This document shows positions 10,493 through 20,201 of a stretch of DNA of 64,000 nt, one piece after another. A model generated the notes under the pieces. It was not told where the DNA came from. It did no database searches and saw only the letters and a list, made by a program, of their open reading frames with translations. Made by a program: the position numbers and the translations under genes. Within the stretch, counting starts at the first letter, position 1; each line of letters begins with the position of its first letter. The stretch spans positions 6,607,524 to 6,671,523 of the forward strand of contig OY725488.1 of assembly GCA_963281255.1 (NCBI GenBank), read 5' to 3'. Origin of the DNA: Aphrocallistes beatrix (Eukaryota > Porifera > Hexactinellida > Sceptrulophora > Aphrocallistidae).

Positions 10493-11902
10493 CTAAAAAA
10501 CGGTAGAAGAAAGATTGAAATCACTACAAGGTCTGTACGGTTGATATCCAGGGGTACAACGTTCTATTCGTTCGTTGAATAACAGCTGCCATCCTCCATA
10601 GGAGTATCCAGGGATCAGGGGGGACAAAGGTGGATTCTGATGGAGCATGAAAACCAGTTCTAACATTTCACGACCTAGATTAAGAGACACATTATGTACG
10701 TCTTCAGGAATGCGATCTATCCACAGGGGATAGTTGTTAGCTTCTGTGAACCAGGGATGCAATTGATCATCAACCAGGCAGTCCAATCCCACCAACTGAA
10801 AAGCTCCTCTCTTCCTCTTATAAAAACGCCTACCAGAATGGAATATGAAAAGTGCTACTTTTTTCAAAAATTCTTCGAGAACTGATTTTACCCATTCGTG
10901 GCTAGCTAACTGATGCTGAGTAAGATAGCTCTGAAATTCGTTAAAAGTCCACATATGCGTGTGTGCTATCTGTTCGTACCCGTCTTCCTGACTTTGTATG
11001 TGCGTGTTCACGAGGTGAGTGGCGCGGTCAGAATTCATGGAATATTTCTTGAGAGAAAGTCGGAGGTAGCCATGATGATAAAAAACTAGGAAGGGGTCTG
11101 TCCGTGCTATCAGAAAATAAGCACGAACATCGAATTTTCTTCCATCAAGCAGGAAGGGGTTAATATACTTTTGGACCAGGAAATTTTTCGATTTTTTACA
11201 GTTGAAAATCCTTCTTAGCTTGGTTGCATTCGGATGTATCGTGATCCCTTCACCCCCTTCTCCATTATAAGGTTTCATTATCCAACTGTGTCGGATACGC
11301 CTCGCAAACTGAAAAAAAGCACGACATTGATCCAAGTCATCCATCAAGAAAGTTTTGGGCGCGAAATCTAGACTATCTAGAGAACATCCACCACTCGCTG
11401 CAAATTCATCCATCACACTACGCTGCACAAGCTTACTCCCTGTCACGTTGTACATCCTATCTATAGTATTGATGTACTGAGTGCCATCGTCTCTCAGTTT
11501 TGAGAATATCTTAGCCGTTGAGGACAAAATGTAAGCAGTTGGATGTGTGAAAATGAAATCGATTCTATTTAGGAATTTCAACAATTGTGAGCGCTTCAAT
11601 TTTGACTCCACAAACACCCAAGACTTTTGAGAGAAAATGTTATTAATTAAATTAATGGGATTCTTATGAATATAGGTATAAGTAGGAGGGTAATTCAACA
11701 GTTTGATTTGAGGCTGTAATTGCAGACAGTTATTGGTAAAGTGAAGCACCTGGAGATTTGGAGGTGTGGTTGAAGGAAATATTTCAACTGGAAAATATAA
11801 AGCGCGGACAAGAAGGTAGAGTAAGAAAAAGCTAAGAGAAAATCCCGAAATCGCAAATGTGATCCAAAATGTAAGAGAGTATAAAATTCGATGACCTCGC
11901 AT
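10493..11902 (-). CDS. Membrane-anchored tubulin-tyrosine-ligase-like (TTL domain) protein
   Basis: Intronless, 469 residues from an ATG. The TTL family are ATP-grasp enzymes that add tyrosine, glutamate or glycine to proteins, classically tubulin. Seen: a basic start (MRGHR), one strong hydrophobic segment about 9-36, then a TTL domain about 90-450 with WIMKPYNGEGGEGI (nucleotide-binding lysine and glycine loop), DGRKFDVRAYFLIA, and WFTEANNYPLW, which keeps the E and N of the usual EVN metal site. Several N-x-S/T sequons (NVTG, NATK, NVSL, NLSS) lie after the hydrophobic segment. Ordinary TTLLs are cytosolic, so the anchor is odd. It could be a secretory-pathway member with a non-tubulin substrate. 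No close subfamily is recognised. Confidence 0.8.
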   Translation of the reverse strand: MRGHRILYSLTFWITFAISGFSLSFFLLYLLVRALYFPVEIFPSTTPPNLQVLHFTNNCLQLQPQIKLLNYPPTYTYIHKNPINLINNIFSQKSWVFVESKLKRSQLLKFLNRIDFIFTHPTAYILSSTAKIFSKLRDDGTQYINTIDRMYNVTGSKLVQRSVMDEFAASGGCSLDSLDFAPKTFLMDDLDQCRAFFQFARRIRHSWIMKPYNGEGGEGITIHPNATKLRRIFNCKKSKNFLVQKYINPFLLDGRKFDVRAYFLIARTDPFLVFYHHGYLRLSLKKYSMNSDRATHLVNTHIQSQEDGYEQIAHTHMWTFNEFQSYLTQHQLASHEWVKSVLEEFLKKVALFIFHSGRRFYKRKRGAFQLVGLDCLVDDQLHPWFTEANNYPLWIDRIPEDVHNVSLNLGREMLELVFMLHQNPPLSPLIPGYSYGGWQLLFNERIERCTPGYQPYRPCSDFNLSSTVF

Positions 11903-13580
11903 TTAAGCTAGTTTTATGATAGACACAACAATATTGTGAAGTCGGTAGTGTACATTTATAATATTCACATTCCATAAAATATTTACATAAAAAAGTCCGA
12001 GATAAAACGAACATTTCAGGACAGAGGCAAATCTATTTCGGTGGATCAATGAATTTAAAATTGCGTAGTGTAGGAAGTGGTTTTAAAAGGGGAGTTGGGG
12101 TTTGTACCCTCAAAAAAAGTTGACATAAAAATATCTTCCATAGCCATTCCTGGTTCCACAACAAAATTTACATAAATCGGAATTTTAAATAATACTTTTG
12201 GAAAGCAAACAAAAAGTATAGACTGAGAGGGTAAAGCCTCGCTTTCTCCTCTTTTTTCTCTCCGCTATAGTTTGTTAAATATTTAGCTACATATGACTCT
12301 GTCCCATATTACCTGCGGCACTATTTTAGAAAATAAAATTATTAATAAGAAGTCAAAAATCCCCAAGCACTAAGGTACTATAAAATCTTAAACATGCACA
12401 ATACATGCACAATTGGAAGCTGTACATGCACATACACGTAGATAACCGACATAGTTAGATTAGGGATGCTTACATGATTGAAGACGTATATTTTTGTCAG
12501 GAGGGAGGCTGATCCATCTTATCATGACGGAGAATATACTTCTCCAATACAGCATATCATGTTTGTTTAGGTTTATTGTGCTCAATTCAGAGAATCATTC
12601 AATGTTCTGAATGTGTTTCAATAAACTCAGGTCAGGTGTCAGGACCCTACTATTAGTACTTACAAGAAACTAATCACAATTATTCTATAGGTCACTTGAA
12701 ATTAAATATATTCATGATAAAGTATTGGAGATGTCTCGAGAACATCTAAATGAATAGAAATTGAAATCATCTTAGTAAAGCTGTGAGGAGAATAATCTAG
12801 CTCAATAAAAAGAACTCATTACAAGCAGTTGTGTAATCGCTGTCATTAGAAGTTATGGTAGGATATATAACACATTCGTGCACATTTGGCTTCATGAGGT
12901 ATCATTCTCAACGCCACCACTTCAAACAGGCTCACCTGGGGCTTGTTTATAAAAATACAAAGGGTTTTAAGTTTTCTCATCCTTGCACTACAAAAATTTT
13001 GTGGGTTCACAAGAGATGGTTTTCTAGCGGGGAGGATAGTTACAGTAACTCAATAACACTAGTGGGATCATCCTTATAACTCTCAGGGTTGAAAAGTTTA
13101 AAGGGCTCAATAAAAACTACAATAATCTTGTAAATGAGGGAAGGATTGAATCACCTAGAAGGAAAAATTAAGATATTTTAAAATATGATGACATTCAAGA
13201 TATTGCAAGAGTTACACCATGATGGACTAATTAATGATTTGCTGCTGCACAATATCTATGCTACGTTATATTATTTCATATACTGTAGGGTGAGGTCAAT
13301 ATATTCTCAAATTCGTTTGTGATTTGGTAAAAGAATAAATGAATAAGTCTTCATTCAAATACCTGAATAGATTATATAATGAAGTATAATAAACTTAATC
13401 ATGATATTACAACATCAAACAAGTTGTTGGGATGTAACATACTAGGAAAACACACCTCAACTCTTTGATAAATTAGTGCACATTGAAAATAATGCAAGCT
13501 ATATTATATTGGTTTAAAATCGCATCAGGAATTAAATTAGTATTTTGAAACGTACTTAATATAAAAAAGTAACAACAGAG
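11903..13580. other. Intergenic, no gene recognised
   Basis: About 1.7 kb of AT-rich DNA between TTL-like and FBXO31-like. A 74-codon frame at 12855-13079 shows no motif. I see no terminal inverted repeats. Confidence 0.45.
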
Positions 13581-14780
13581 CTACAAAAACTTGCTCAAAT
13601 CATTACATCTTCTGAAATAGCTCACATTATAATAATCTCCTTCTGTTACAAATACAAAAGTTTCTGTGTCCGCAACATACATTTTCCCTTTGCAAAAACT
13701 GGGATATAAATACCCCCTCTGAGCGACTTGGGCTTCCCCCCGGTAACAAGCAATGAATCTCTTCACAGGTATGTCTACATCGAACGAATAAGAATTTCCT
13801 AATGATAGATCTAATGGAACTGAATCGGTAGTATCAAGTATGTTCCGAGGTCGCACCTTTAAAATGATCTTACCTCCTGGTATATACACGTCTCCGGTTA
13901 ACTTCTTACAATTCAGCCAGCCTGACTGGTAATACACGAGCATTAGTTGTAAGGAAGGAGAAGAAAAGGTGCCTTTATACAGACCGGGTAACAGAATGGA
14001 AGATCTTGGTAATGGAGACTGATGCACTAATATTTTAGAAACACGAATATGACGTTTACTAGCTACTCGGGAATTTAATAAACGATATCTATATATTCCA
14101 TGTGGATCTTGATCTGTAATCTGTAAAAATCCGAATTGATTCAGGCAGCATACGACGTTGTGGGGTTGAGGTTGCTGATATCTTAGTTCAAAGTCATGGC
14201 AATGCTTAAACTGATCATAGTAGTTCTCATCTGTAGAGATAGTAAAGTTGAACTTGGTTGAAGCATTGCATTCGTCACCTTGCTGCACTCGGAAAGTAGC
14301 AATATTCAGAGATGGAACTTGATGAGAAGATATCGTCTCGTGAGCTCCCAAATAGTACACACACCCTTGCAGTAGGTAAGGTATGGTATCAATATGGGAT
14401 ATCTTCATGACGATGTTATATGGAATTAGGTTGAAGAGCCAGAGTCCTATCAGTGGATACAAATGGTAGAAGTGATGCTGGACGTAGTACCTGTAAGGAC
14501 CATAGGAAATATTGCGAATACGACAATCCTCTCTGCCAACAAGGATACGCTTAATAATAAGATGAGCGGGAGAAATGTCAAAGTTGTAGCGACAGTGTAG
14601 AACATACTTCCAAAGAATGTCTATATTACATACTTCGTACAGCTTTTTACAACAGAGAGACATCGAGACTATGTCGCGGGGACAAAGGCAGATCAGAATC
14701 TTTATAAGTAAATCAGAATGCAATCCTGACAAATCAATAAATTTGTCTCCACTTGCATCGTAACCTATTGTGCTAGCCAT
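13581..14780 (-). CDS. F-box protein, FBXO31-like
   Basis: Intronless, 399 residues. It would act as the substrate receptor of an SCF (SKP1-CUL1-F-box) ubiquitin ligase. F-box at about 16-62 (LHSDLLIKILICLCPRDIVS ... LYEVCNIDILWKYV). The C-terminal two-thirds follow the FBXO31 plan: a YPLIGLWLFNL segment, then GLYKGTFSSPSLQLMLVYYQ and KLTGDVYIPGG, which match the GLFKGTYGSHGLE and KITGDPNIPAG motifs of FBXO31, and a final beta domain rich in aromatic residues. FBXO31 directs cyclin D1 and C-terminally amidated proteins for degradation; whether this divergent copy does so is unknown. It starts 171 bp after the stop of the TMEM248-like gene on the same strand, and the sequence CTGCCTTATAG ends 8 bases before its ATG. 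Confidence 0.72.
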   Translation of the reverse strand: MASTIGYDASGDKFIDLSGLHSDLLIKILICLCPRDIVSMSLCCKKLYEVCNIDILWKYVLHCRYNFDISPAHLIIKRILVGREDCRIRNISYGPYRYYVQHHFYHLYPLIGLWLFNLIPYNIVMKISHIDTIPYLLQGCVYYLGAHETISSHQVPSLNIATFRVQQGDECNASTKFNFTISTDENYYDQFKHCHDFELRYQQPQPHNVVCCLNQFGFLQITDQDPHGIYRYRLLNSRVASKRHIRVSKILVHQSPLPRSSILLPGLYKGTFSSPSLQLMLVYYQSGWLNCKKLTGDVYIPGGKIILKVRPRNILDTTDSVPLDLSLGNSYSFDVDIPVKRFIACYRGEAQVAQRGYLYPSFCKGKMYVADTETFVFVTEGDYYNVSYFRRCNDLSKFL

Positions 14781-14951
14781 CTTCGTAGCTATAAGGCAGT
14801 ACTAGTAACTTAATAATTTCACATTCGAATATTAATGCATAACAGGAAAGTATACCTATACTATCCCCTAATATTATAATTCCATACATACATATATTCT
14901 AAATAATGCCAGTGCATAGTGAAAACATTTATAACTTCATCTGCTACAAAA

Positions 14952-15806
14952 TTATTTCTTAGGAGCATATACAAAGAAAGCACGAATAATATAAGCGATT
15001 CCACAAGATAGAACTGCGAGGAAGAGAATGACAGCCGTTGTGAAGAGGTGACGGGCAGCGAGAGTTTTGTCTTGTTGCGTAAGAGATAAATTAATGAGCG
15101 GGAACGCGTCTTTGAAAATACGTGACAGTTCCCAGTTGTTCGATGGCTGTAAGAGAGGCTGTATTTGTGCCTGTTCACACATTGAAACATTTGGATGCAA
15201 GATCGTTGGGAGTAAGAGATGTGTGTGGCTGGTAGGAGCTGTTGTTACACATTTTGGAGGACGGGGGATAGTTTCTAACTTGTCCAAGTGGTTGAATATG
15301 ATGTCATCTGTCGAGTTCACCCCTACGCATACGTCAGATTCAAATTTACAAACAGTGTTAGCAGGTTCGCACTGTTCCAAGGGAACATTGAGAGAAAGAG
15401 AAAAATACGTATTCTTGACAATCGAGAGATTGTCAATGTCAGTTGCAACGTGAAGTCTGTTAAAACAAGAATAAAAGGCTAGAAAATCTTTTTCATCAAA
15501 TAGGGATCTCTTAACCTCAACCTGAGCCTTAATCGAGAATTGAAACAGATTAGAAGATGAACAATGATTGATTTGGTCTTCATGGTGTTGGGTATCAAGA
15601 CAGAATGTCTGATGGCCGAGACCCATGGTAAGCTTGTTCCATTTGTGGTTGAGTTCCCACGCGGGTAGATGGACCAGATGAATGTAGAGAGCGAGGAGTA
15701 GGAAGCTCACAATCGTTAAACTGAGTGATGCAATGAAGATTAATAATGGAGGATCTTTCGAGAAGCAATTAGGGAAAAAATTCCTTTCAGATCGCGTAGG
15801 CTTCAT
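14952..15806 (-). CDS. Two-pass membrane protein, TMEM248/TMEM219-like
   Basis: Intronless, 284 residues from the ATG at 15806. A hydrophobic segment at about 21-44 (PLLIFIASLSLTIVSFLLLA) follows a short N-terminus. A large cysteine-containing loop of about 210 residues with NVS, NLS and NST sequons comes next, and a second membrane segment near 255-278 (HLFTTAVILFLAVLSCGIAY) ends in a basic tail. This order, the first helix preceded by a DPPL motif, a PPKCV motif in the loop and an LINLSL stretch before the last helix, resembles TMEM248/TMEM219. TMEM219 is described as an IGFBP-3 receptor and TMEM248 is uncharacterised. Similarity is weak outside these motifs. Confidence 0.55.
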   Translation of the reverse strand: MKPTRSERNFFPNCFSKDPPLLIFIASLSLTIVSFLLLALYIHLVHLPAWELNHKWNKLTMGLGHQTFCLDTQHHEDQINHCSSSNLFQFSIKAQVEVKRSLFDEKDFLAFYSCFNRLHVATDIDNLSIVKNTYFSLSLNVPLEQCEPANTVCKFESDVCVGVNSTDDIIFNHLDKLETIPRPPKCVTTAPTSHTHLLLPTILHPNVSMCEQAQIQPLLQPSNNWELSRIFKDAFPLINLSLTQQDKTLAARHLFTTAVILFLAVLSCGIAYIIRAFFVYAPKK

Positions 15807-16880
15807 CAAAGATCAAAGGAAATGATTGCTAAGAAACAAAGTGACAAAAAGTGATTAAAATCGCAAAAGAAGAAAAAGGCTTGTAAGCAGTTTGTTATTG
15901 GTATCGGTACAGCTAGAGTACGATAGAGCTACGAAGATAACATACCATTCACAATGAATTATTTCTAGATACGTATTTAATTAAGCAATCTATGAATTGA
16001 TGAAATAGAATGCTAAAGTGATAAACATCAGATAAACCACTGGGTATAAACCATTTAAAAACAAATTAGATGCAAGTATCAAAGTGTTGTGGGGTGTGTC
16101 TTGTACATCTAATGTTAGAAAAATCGTAGGTACAAATTTCAATATTTAAGACCTTTTCGATTCGTATTATCATAGGTTTAGTAAACTGTTTTTACAAGCA
16201 AGGTTAGAATAATGGCTTACAAATCTCACTTGACCATATTTTATGAATGTGTTAGAATGTTTAAATTGCAAAATAACAGCTGTTATTGGATCAGATATAA
16301 TGATGATCCAGAATAACTTAGCAATGAATCAATGAATGATATACGTACATACAATTAACAAGAAAGAAACTTCAGCAGAATAACAGAAATGTTTCGCTTC
16401 TATTCATTGCTTACAGAGTTCTGGATGTGACGTTGGGAAGTTATCCACCAGGAGACTTAGTTTGTTCGTTTGTAGATACTAAATCAGTTTAGAAATTGGC
16501 TTCCATCCAAATTTCTTACAAAGTGAAGCTATTAAACTAACCCCAGAAAAGTTTTTGAAAGCTTAATAATATCCTAACACTTGAAACGATCGGAGATGGA
16601 GATAATATGTACGAGTAGACCTTTTCATTATGAATAAAACAAGTAGTAACATTATCAGCTTCTAATGAATAATTGAATTGAATAGAAACTATTGGAATAT
16701 CAACATTCATTCAAATTTAAGCTACCATACGTATTCACAGAGATCATTAGTCTATAGAGTATCCTTTATTCTATTCAAATCAGTATGTAACAGAGTGCAT
16801 AATAAGGCCAGGTGTAAGCTAGTATAAATAACCCCAAAAGTCTCAAGCAATCTAACTTAAATTCAATTAACAATTTTACA
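15807..16880. other. Divergent intergenic region, TMEM248-like / FAM124-like
   Basis: About 1.07 kb of AT-rich DNA between genes facing away from each other; no open frame of note. A TATA-like box near its right end is listed separately. Confidence 0.5.
16823..16830 (+). promoter_or_regulatory. TATA-like box upstream of FAM124-like gene
   Basis: TATAAATA, 51-58 bases before the ATG at 16881, in a position compatible with a short 5' leader. Seen in sequence; function inferred. Confidence 0.45.
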
Positions 16881-18035
16881 ATGTCAGAATCCCAATCTAA
16901 ACAAATTTCAATCCAATATTTGATGAAGGACGATGTTCCCACTTCGAAAATTAAAGATATGATTCATTTCAGCAGCAAACACACACCAAAAGTTAACGAA
17001 TATATCAAACTAACAAGAGCTTCGACCTACACAGTGCACGGAATGAAAATGAATACTTTCGTTGAAGGCACCCTGTCCAAGGATCCAAACATCCAAACAT
17101 TCACACAATTCAATAGAACACACGCCACTAGTACAATACAATCAATCAAACAAATTGAACACTCAGTTGGTATCACTATCTCCCATCCTCAAAACGGATC
17201 CGTTGAAGATGTAGCGCCCGTTAAGTCGAGACCATGGCATAAAACTTTCACAGTTGATCTCCCATACACAACTCCAACCAGATTCCTGGAGAATTATTCA
17301 ATTGATTTTCATAATCACAACCGATTCACTCCAAGCTGGTCATTCTTCTCGACGAATAAAAACAATGTTCCTCACAGTATCATGCGGATAGTTCTCCTCA
17401 CAAACAACTATCTCGAAATGGTCTACTATTATCAATTCTTGTTGAGAAAAGAGTACTCCTATGCCTCAGACAAGTTTTGCACTTTCATCTTAGAAAAGGA
17501 CAGAAAAACGAAATATGAATTTTGCATAAAAGAGTCGAAAAATATTCAAGTCAAGCCAAGCAGTTTGGTTGCTTTGAGAATTAAAGTCAACAATCTAGAA
17601 GCACTTAAGCCGTCTCTAAACAACTCACTACATGCAGTGCAACACTCGAACATAGAAGAGAGGACTCCCCTGTGGCAAACAATGGACCCTGATGGGAACA
17701 ACCTCATCATTGAGGAGCATGAGCCAACACTAAGCCATCCGTTTTGTTTCCAACACGACTCTATCAAGCCTAGGAAATCTATCGAGTTTCAAGATGAAGA
17801 AAGCCCAGCCAATCTAAGCTTCCAAACAGTAGACAGCGGATTTTCAGAACAGTCACTCTCTACATCAAACAGCCCGATAGGATCCGTTTTGAAAAAAGAT
17901 CATAAAAGATCTTTGGGAAAGAAACTGGCAAGAATGGCATCAGATATGAAAGAGTCACAGACATTTGGAAGTACAGTTTATATCCCAACAAAAGATGTCA
18001 CTGGTATTAAATTCCACAGAATAACGTTTGTATAA
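16881..18035 (+). CDS. FAM124 family protein
   Basis: Intronless, 384 residues from a clean ATG. FAM124 proteins have a glyoxalase/dioxygenase-like fold; FAM124B has been linked to CHD7/CHD8 complexes in vertebrates. Function here is unknown. The match lies in the middle: RIVLLTNNYLEMVYYYQFLL ... DKFCTFILEKDRKTKYEF followed by SLVALRIKVNN and the signature W-Q-T-x-D-x-D-G-N (LWQTMDPDGNNLII), all in the family order. The N-terminal third is divergent, and the C-terminal ~100 residues are Ser-rich and probably disordered (VDSGFSEQSLSTSNSPIGSV). It is one of only three plus-strand genes in the window. Confidence 0.78.
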   Translation: MSESQSKQISIQYLMKDDVPTSKIKDMIHFSSKHTPKVNEYIKLTRASTYTVHGMKMNTFVEGTLSKDPNIQTFTQFNRTHATSTIQSIKQIEHSVGITISHPQNGSVEDVAPVKSRPWHKTFTVDLPYTTPTRFLENYSIDFHNHNRFTPSWSFFSTNKNNVPHSIMRIVLLTNNYLEMVYYYQFLLRKEYSYASDKFCTFILEKDRKTKYEFCIKESKNIQVKPSSLVALRIKVNNLEALKPSLNNSLHAVQHSNIEERTPLWQTMDPDGNNLIIEEHEPTLSHPFCFQHDSIKPRKSIEFQDEESPANLSFQTVDSGFSEQSLSTSNSPIGSVLKKDHKRSLGKKLARMASDMKESQTFGSTVYIPTKDVTGIKFHRITFV

Positions 18036-18086
18036 ACGATCTGGATTGTATAGCAAGTGAGAACACAATTCATTTTTATCGATTTT

Positions 18087-18092
18087 AATAAA
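18087..18092 (+). terminator. Polyadenylation signal of FAM124-like gene
   Basis: AATAAA 51 bases after the stop codon. Consistent with a short 3' UTR. Confidence 0.5.
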
Positions 18093-20201
18093 GGATCTGT
18101 GCAGAAAAAAATTGTAAAATTTAAATACTGTATAAAAAACAATCCCCAATTTGCAAATGTGTAGATATGTATCATTGTATCTATCCTCCATTCTATGATT
18201 GTACATCTTTCCGATGCATTTACATAAACACAAATAAAAACATGATATGATGAATGATGTAACCTAAAAACTGGAGAATATGGGCCATGAGCAGAGAGAG
18301 TATAATCAAAATACTAGTAACGCAATGGGAAATAATATAATATAAATGATATATACAATAAATAAACTCGTGAAGGCAACCTTCTTTCAAACTATTATGT
18401 ATGAAATGCATAAACACCGATTTGACAAAGATTTCTTATTGTAACGACCTTGGTTTTAAAAAGAATAGCATTCAAAGTTTGCTTTAGGAATTTTAAAAAT
18501 TGGATTGCCGATTAATTTTATTCAAAAATATGAATGACTTAACTTAGTCTTTTTTCAAACAGAAATTGCATTTTTATTTCAAAACTCATAAGAAATAACC
18601 TAAACGAGCAAATATGCAAAAATACACAAATCTCTCCATATTACGCATGTCAGAAATTACATGTGTAATAAGAATATGTTAATTAAATTAAACAAAAGTA
18701 GTGCAAAAGTCGTAATAGTCTAAAATGACTTCATCATTCGTGATAAATATTTGCTGGATTACTTAATTGGTTTAAATGAAACCCGTAATATGCCAACCAA
18801 ATTCAAACTATTCTGGAATTTTGTTAATTAGTTACTTTATACTGCAATCTATCCTGTATAATAATCATCAGTTTCAACCAGGCTTCTGCTATCAGGATCT
18901 AATTTGAATTCATAAAAAGTAGAAAAATATCTTTTCACAAATTAATTTTCCCGTTAAGGTATCAATAGCCCCCGACAATAGGTAGATTGGACTCCGCTTA
19001 ATTGGGACATCTGTTAATCAACTGTTCAAGAGGTCAAAGTTTTAGAACAAAATGCATTTTCTACATAAAAAGGGAGTGTACATCTACTTCCAAGGTCTCT
19101 ACTGAACTATAGACTACTTTGATAATTTCAAACCTAGACGAACTGTATGACTATTGACATAATAATCGAATTTCAATGTAGTTAATGTGTTGGGTGTGTT
19201 TGTCGAGACTCGAGAGCAGCTGCCGCTGTAATGCTATTAGTTGGTAAACATTTCACACGGATAGTCTCCTGATATATCCCAAAACATAAATATCAAAGTA
19301 CGTAACCAGACTGGATGTAATCGCTTTTACAAACATATTATCGATTTGATAATTCAACAAGACATAACGTTGAAGACATTTGATAGTTGATTAAAGCGAC
19401 AGCAGAATCCTATATACTAGCTTAATTAAATAAATTCGTTAACATTGATAATTGAGACGTGTAGTCTGAACACCCAATTAACATCGTAGCAAGTCTACTA
19501 ACATTATCGCTAACGGATTAATTAACAAGCATTGATGAAGCACGGAGACTGTGCATGCTCATGCTGATTTGGTTCAAACTCTGTTGGGACTGCGCTTACA
19601 AAGCCATGATAGCTTAATAGTATATACCCCAGAATGACTCAAAGGTTGCTGAGGAGGACAATACTAAGTCTGACTACTAATTAGTACTTGTAGTTATCGG
19701 AATTGACATAGAGAGAATTGCATTGAATGACCTCAATTGGAGGCGAGGAATATAAATGAGATAACGCAACAAATATTTTGAATATTACTAATGAGTTTGT
19801 AATAATCACAAGTGGAGTTGCTATGCTATCAGAATGCAAGAGTTATTGAAGTCAATTGAACTGTCTTCCAAGTGAGTTCAGTACTAAAGGATGGCAGACA
19901 TAACAATTCCAGTGAACTTGAGATCACAATGATTATTCAGAAGACGAGTACGTAGGTAACAATACGTGAATTCCGTAAATCTACCGATTAATATATTACT
20001 AAGATACTTGCTCCAAATAACTAACGACATCTTTGCTTGGATAAATTAATTATTACGTATAATATTCTACACACCAAATGAATAAGTTCCAAATATTGTA
20101 CAACATAACGGATTATACTGTTATTAAATATGCCTTTGTTTGCTAGACGTAGGTATCTAATTTGATTTGTTAATTGACTATAATCATAATAATTAATTAT
20201 T
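18093..20201. other. Intergenic between convergent FAM124-like and SIKE-family genes
   Basis: About 2.1 kb, AT-rich, no gene seen. Near 18988-19120 there is a fragment beginning GGACTCCGCTTAATTGGG, reminiscent of the pogo-type MITE ends at 7306 and 39995 but without a partner end; probably a truncated copy. Confidence 0.5.
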
